This document shows positions 61,811-64,000 of a stretch of 64,000 bases of DNA, piece after piece. Both the position numbers and the translations under genes were made by a program. The DNA comes from Pomacea canaliculata. Its lineage: Eukaryota > Mollusca > Gastropoda > Architaenioglossa > Ampullariidae. Each line of letters begins with the position of its first letter. Position 1 is the first letter of the stretch. The notes under the pieces were generated by a model. It was not told the origin of the DNA. It did no database searches and saw nothing but the letters and a program-made list of their open reading frames with translations. The stretch lies in contig NC_037596.1 in NCBI RefSeq assembly GCF_003073045.1, positions 27,874,392 through 27,938,391 of the forward strand, read 5' to 3'.

Positions 61811-64000
61811 ATGGCTGTCTGGAGACTGTGGATACTGTGTGGTATCGCACTACTGGCTACAGAGCATGGCTCAGGTACTTGGCTGTTTAACTTATTTGTC
61901 AAAACGATAACCGTACTACAATACACGAGGTTACAATAAAATACCATGGTGACAAATAGTTAATTGTGCTTTTTCACTTCAGTCAGTACATAAAGCTACC
62001 AGAACCATTTCGTTTTTATTTTTCATAAGCGCTTTAAATAATGTAGAACTATGTGTGCCTTAGAAGGGTTTCTTCGTCTCGCTGGCGCGACTAACCAGGT
62101 TAAGGGAAGGGGGAGTAGAGTGGAGGAAACAAAGGACTGGCAGTGGTACAAACTTGTCCAAACACGCTCTCAAGTTACACAGCAAACAGGGCGAAACAGA
62201 GTTTGGTGACACATCCTGTTGCGACTTCCACGAAGTATTTAACAGTTTATTACTGAGAAATGCTAGTAAACTAAAACATTTTGAACTCGTTTTAAACGAG
62301 AGCATGTAAACGATACTTCCTAATTCCTAATAATCCTAGCCTGGACCTTGACACTTTCTTAAATACTATTTCCATTTAAATTGTTCCACAGCTTATCGCT
62401 GAAAACAGAACCTAGTGCCTGCTGAGAGCTATTTCATCCAAGATAAATATTTTAAATTCTAGATTAGTTGCTTCTTTAAGCCCATCGATGTTAGTATTTC
62501 ATCAATATTATTATAATCATTTTGAACCACTCTTTCCGGATAGTTTCATTTTATTTAACCTATTGTATACTTTATGTCTTGCTCGTAATTGCGAATCATG
62601 ATATATCCCTTTAACTATATATCCTTTCTTAGAGATTGGATAGTAAACTTATTTTTGCTTGTCAAGGCACTCGTCCTTGTCAATGTTTTTCTGTCAGCTA
62701 TTTAAACTTGACTGCTAGCTTCGTTCGCGCCTTTGATATCCGGAATAAGCTATTAAAGGGCTTATCTGCCATCAGCAGACCACGATTTTGGTTTCCTGTG
62801 GTCCGTTTAGAAGTGGATTGAGTTTGGTACTGTAGTACTTAGGCCTCTACTCTCCTCTATTGACTTTAAAACAACCGTACACCAAACAATATTGCTAACA
62901 ATTATGTCCTAAGCTGTCTCCTAATAATTCACCAGTGTTGGTCAATTTTTTTTTATTATTTAGATAGGTAGTGTTTTACTTAGTTGGATCATTCTAGCTC
63001 GCAGTCTACTCTGTATATCATACAGATTAATGACTTAAATTAGTGATGCCCAACCTTTTTCGGCCTGCGGGCCATATCCATTTCGGACAACCGTGTCGCG
63101 GGCCATATCCAGTTCGGACAGCCGTGTCGCGGGCCGCTTCACCGCAAAAATACAAAAAACAAAAAAAATAGAGCAGATACCATTTTTTATTAGAAACAAG
63201 TTGTACTTACCATTAATTATGTAGTAATTAGTTGGATATTTGAAGTTGTTTTCCCGAAACCAACTTCTGAATGTCCGGCCTCATCGTAAAGACACCAAGT
63301 AGGAGCACTGAATCGAAATGTTCGTCCATCGAAAAAAAGATTGCGAAACGCCCCTACGTGGGGATAAATACTTATTCCTTCTTTTTTTCGTTTTTTTAAG
63401 GTCTTCTATTATTACTAACATGCCGATTTCCTGCACTGTGGGCAGAAGTTTTGCGGGCCGGATGGCACCGCGTCGCGGGCCGGATATGGCCCGCGGGCCG
63501 TAGGTTGTGCATCCCTGACTTAAATGATCACACAAAGCGAAGGTTTTAAAGTGATCGCTGAATAACAGTGTAGTAATTACTTAGATGCCCTGATTGTAAA
63601 ACTCTGTTTCGAACTAGGTCAGCTAACTACTGGACGGCTGGGTCAGATACGAGAATGTCACAAACAGATAGTTCATTCTTGTATCCCAAACTTGCGACAC
63701 ATTAAGCAGCGAACTATCAAAGGAAATATTTGATAACGTATATTGATAAACCACTTCAAAACTCGTTCTAAATTAAAACAAATATGATACAAGATTTCTT
63801 ACCTTGCCAGAGACATTTTAATTTTGATTAAGTGTTTTCATTATTTTTAAAAATATTTTCAGGACGTTAAATACTGAAAAAACACGAACTACTATTATAC
63901 TTATTAGAAACATATTTGTTTAGTTCTTTACTTGTTAATAATATAGTTAGGTTAAAAAGTATTTACAATCATTCTTTTGTTGCAGGTTTAATTATCGATG
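61811..64000 (+). CDS. Ig-like receptor gene F, 5' part only
   Basis: Exon 1 (61811-61874) is a signal peptide, MAVWRLWILCGIALLATEHGS, ending in phase 1 (TCAG|GTACTT). The first 15 bases of exon 2 (63986-64000, after TTGTTGCAG) read GLIID and stop at the window edge. It is the duplicate of gene D: exon 1, intron 1 and the upstream block are highly similar, while the sequence just before exon 2 begins to diverge. Intron 1 carries a hAT-type element (63040-63516). The rest of the gene lies outside the window. Confidence 0.8.
63040..63516. mobile_element. Non-autonomous hAT-type transposon in intron 1 of gene F
   Basis: A 477-bp insert flanked by an exact 8-bp target duplication GACTTAAA (63032-63039 and 63517-63524). 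The same intron of gene D at 37798 has a single GACTTAAA and no insert. The ends are inverted repeats of about 40 bp (GTGATGCCCAACC... and, reversed, AGGGATGCACAACC...) with GCGGGCCATATCC, as in Charlie-like hAT elements. A unit of about 35 bp (CATATCC-TTCGGACA-CCGTGTCGCGGGC) is repeated in tandem near the left end. No transposase frame is present. Confidence 0.88.

Larger units (their letters stand above)
24270..64000. repeat. Two-gene tandem duplication (C+D and E+F)
   Basis: Unit 1 runs from about 24270 to 48780 and unit 2 from about 48780 beyond the window end. Matching landmarks are exon 1 of C at 25997 and of E at 49937 (offset 23940), and exon 1 of D at 36574 and of F at 61811 (offset 25237). 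The difference is explained by insertions in unit 2 and deletions in unit 1. Similarity is uneven: very high from the transmembrane exon of C/E through intron 1 of D/F, lower in intron 1 and the first Ig exon of C/E. Confidence 0.85.

Overview
This is an intron-rich, AT-rich animal sequence full of microsatellites. It is most likely from a mollusc, and I lean towards a gastropod. The reasons are a secreted C1q-domain gene (short coiled coil plus globular C1q head), a type greatly expanded in molluscs, next to a tandem family of immunoglobulin-like membrane receptors, together with small DNA transposons and LINE tails typical of lophotrochozoan genomes. The species call is inference. No ribosomal or tRNA gene was recognised.

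The window is an immune-type gene cluster. Six paralogous Ig-like receptor genes (called A to F here) all lie on the + strand: A 604-4911, B 8250-11514, C 25997-32860, D 36574-44231, E 49937-57365, and the 5' end of F from 61811 to the window edge. I built each model by hand from splice sites; every exon agrees in phase and in length modulo 3, except one damaged exon in B. The shared plan is a signal-peptide exon ending in phase 1, one to four Ig-like domains, a transmembrane exon, a long cytoplasmic exon, and two short tail exons holding tyrosine motifs (YMNV, YHVV, YHAL, YHHL).

C, D and E each carry a second set of three terminal tail exons downstream of the first stop codon (33883-34451, 45799-46448, 58427-58989). 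These have splice phases that fit the end of the long cytoplasmic exon but not the end of the YMNV exon, so the two tail sets should be mutually exclusive. Each gene could then make two receptors with the same outside and different signalling tails. I consider this the most interesting candidate system in the window.

Between B and C (about 14.5-24 kb) lies a rearranged block. It holds an intact C1q gene (20247-22130, +), an inverted truncated C1q copy (15330-15710, -), three copies of a roughly 0.6 kb repeat, a DNA transposon, and an orphan minus-strand terminal exon of an Ig receptor (17198-17311).

C+D and E+F are two copies of a two-gene tandem duplication of about 24-25 kb. The copies are very similar from the transmembrane exon of C/E through intron 1 of D/F, but the first Ig domain and intron 1 of C/E are far more diverged. 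Two small transposons (50853-51306 and 63040-63516) have clear 8-bp target duplications, with the empty sites visible in the paralogous copy.
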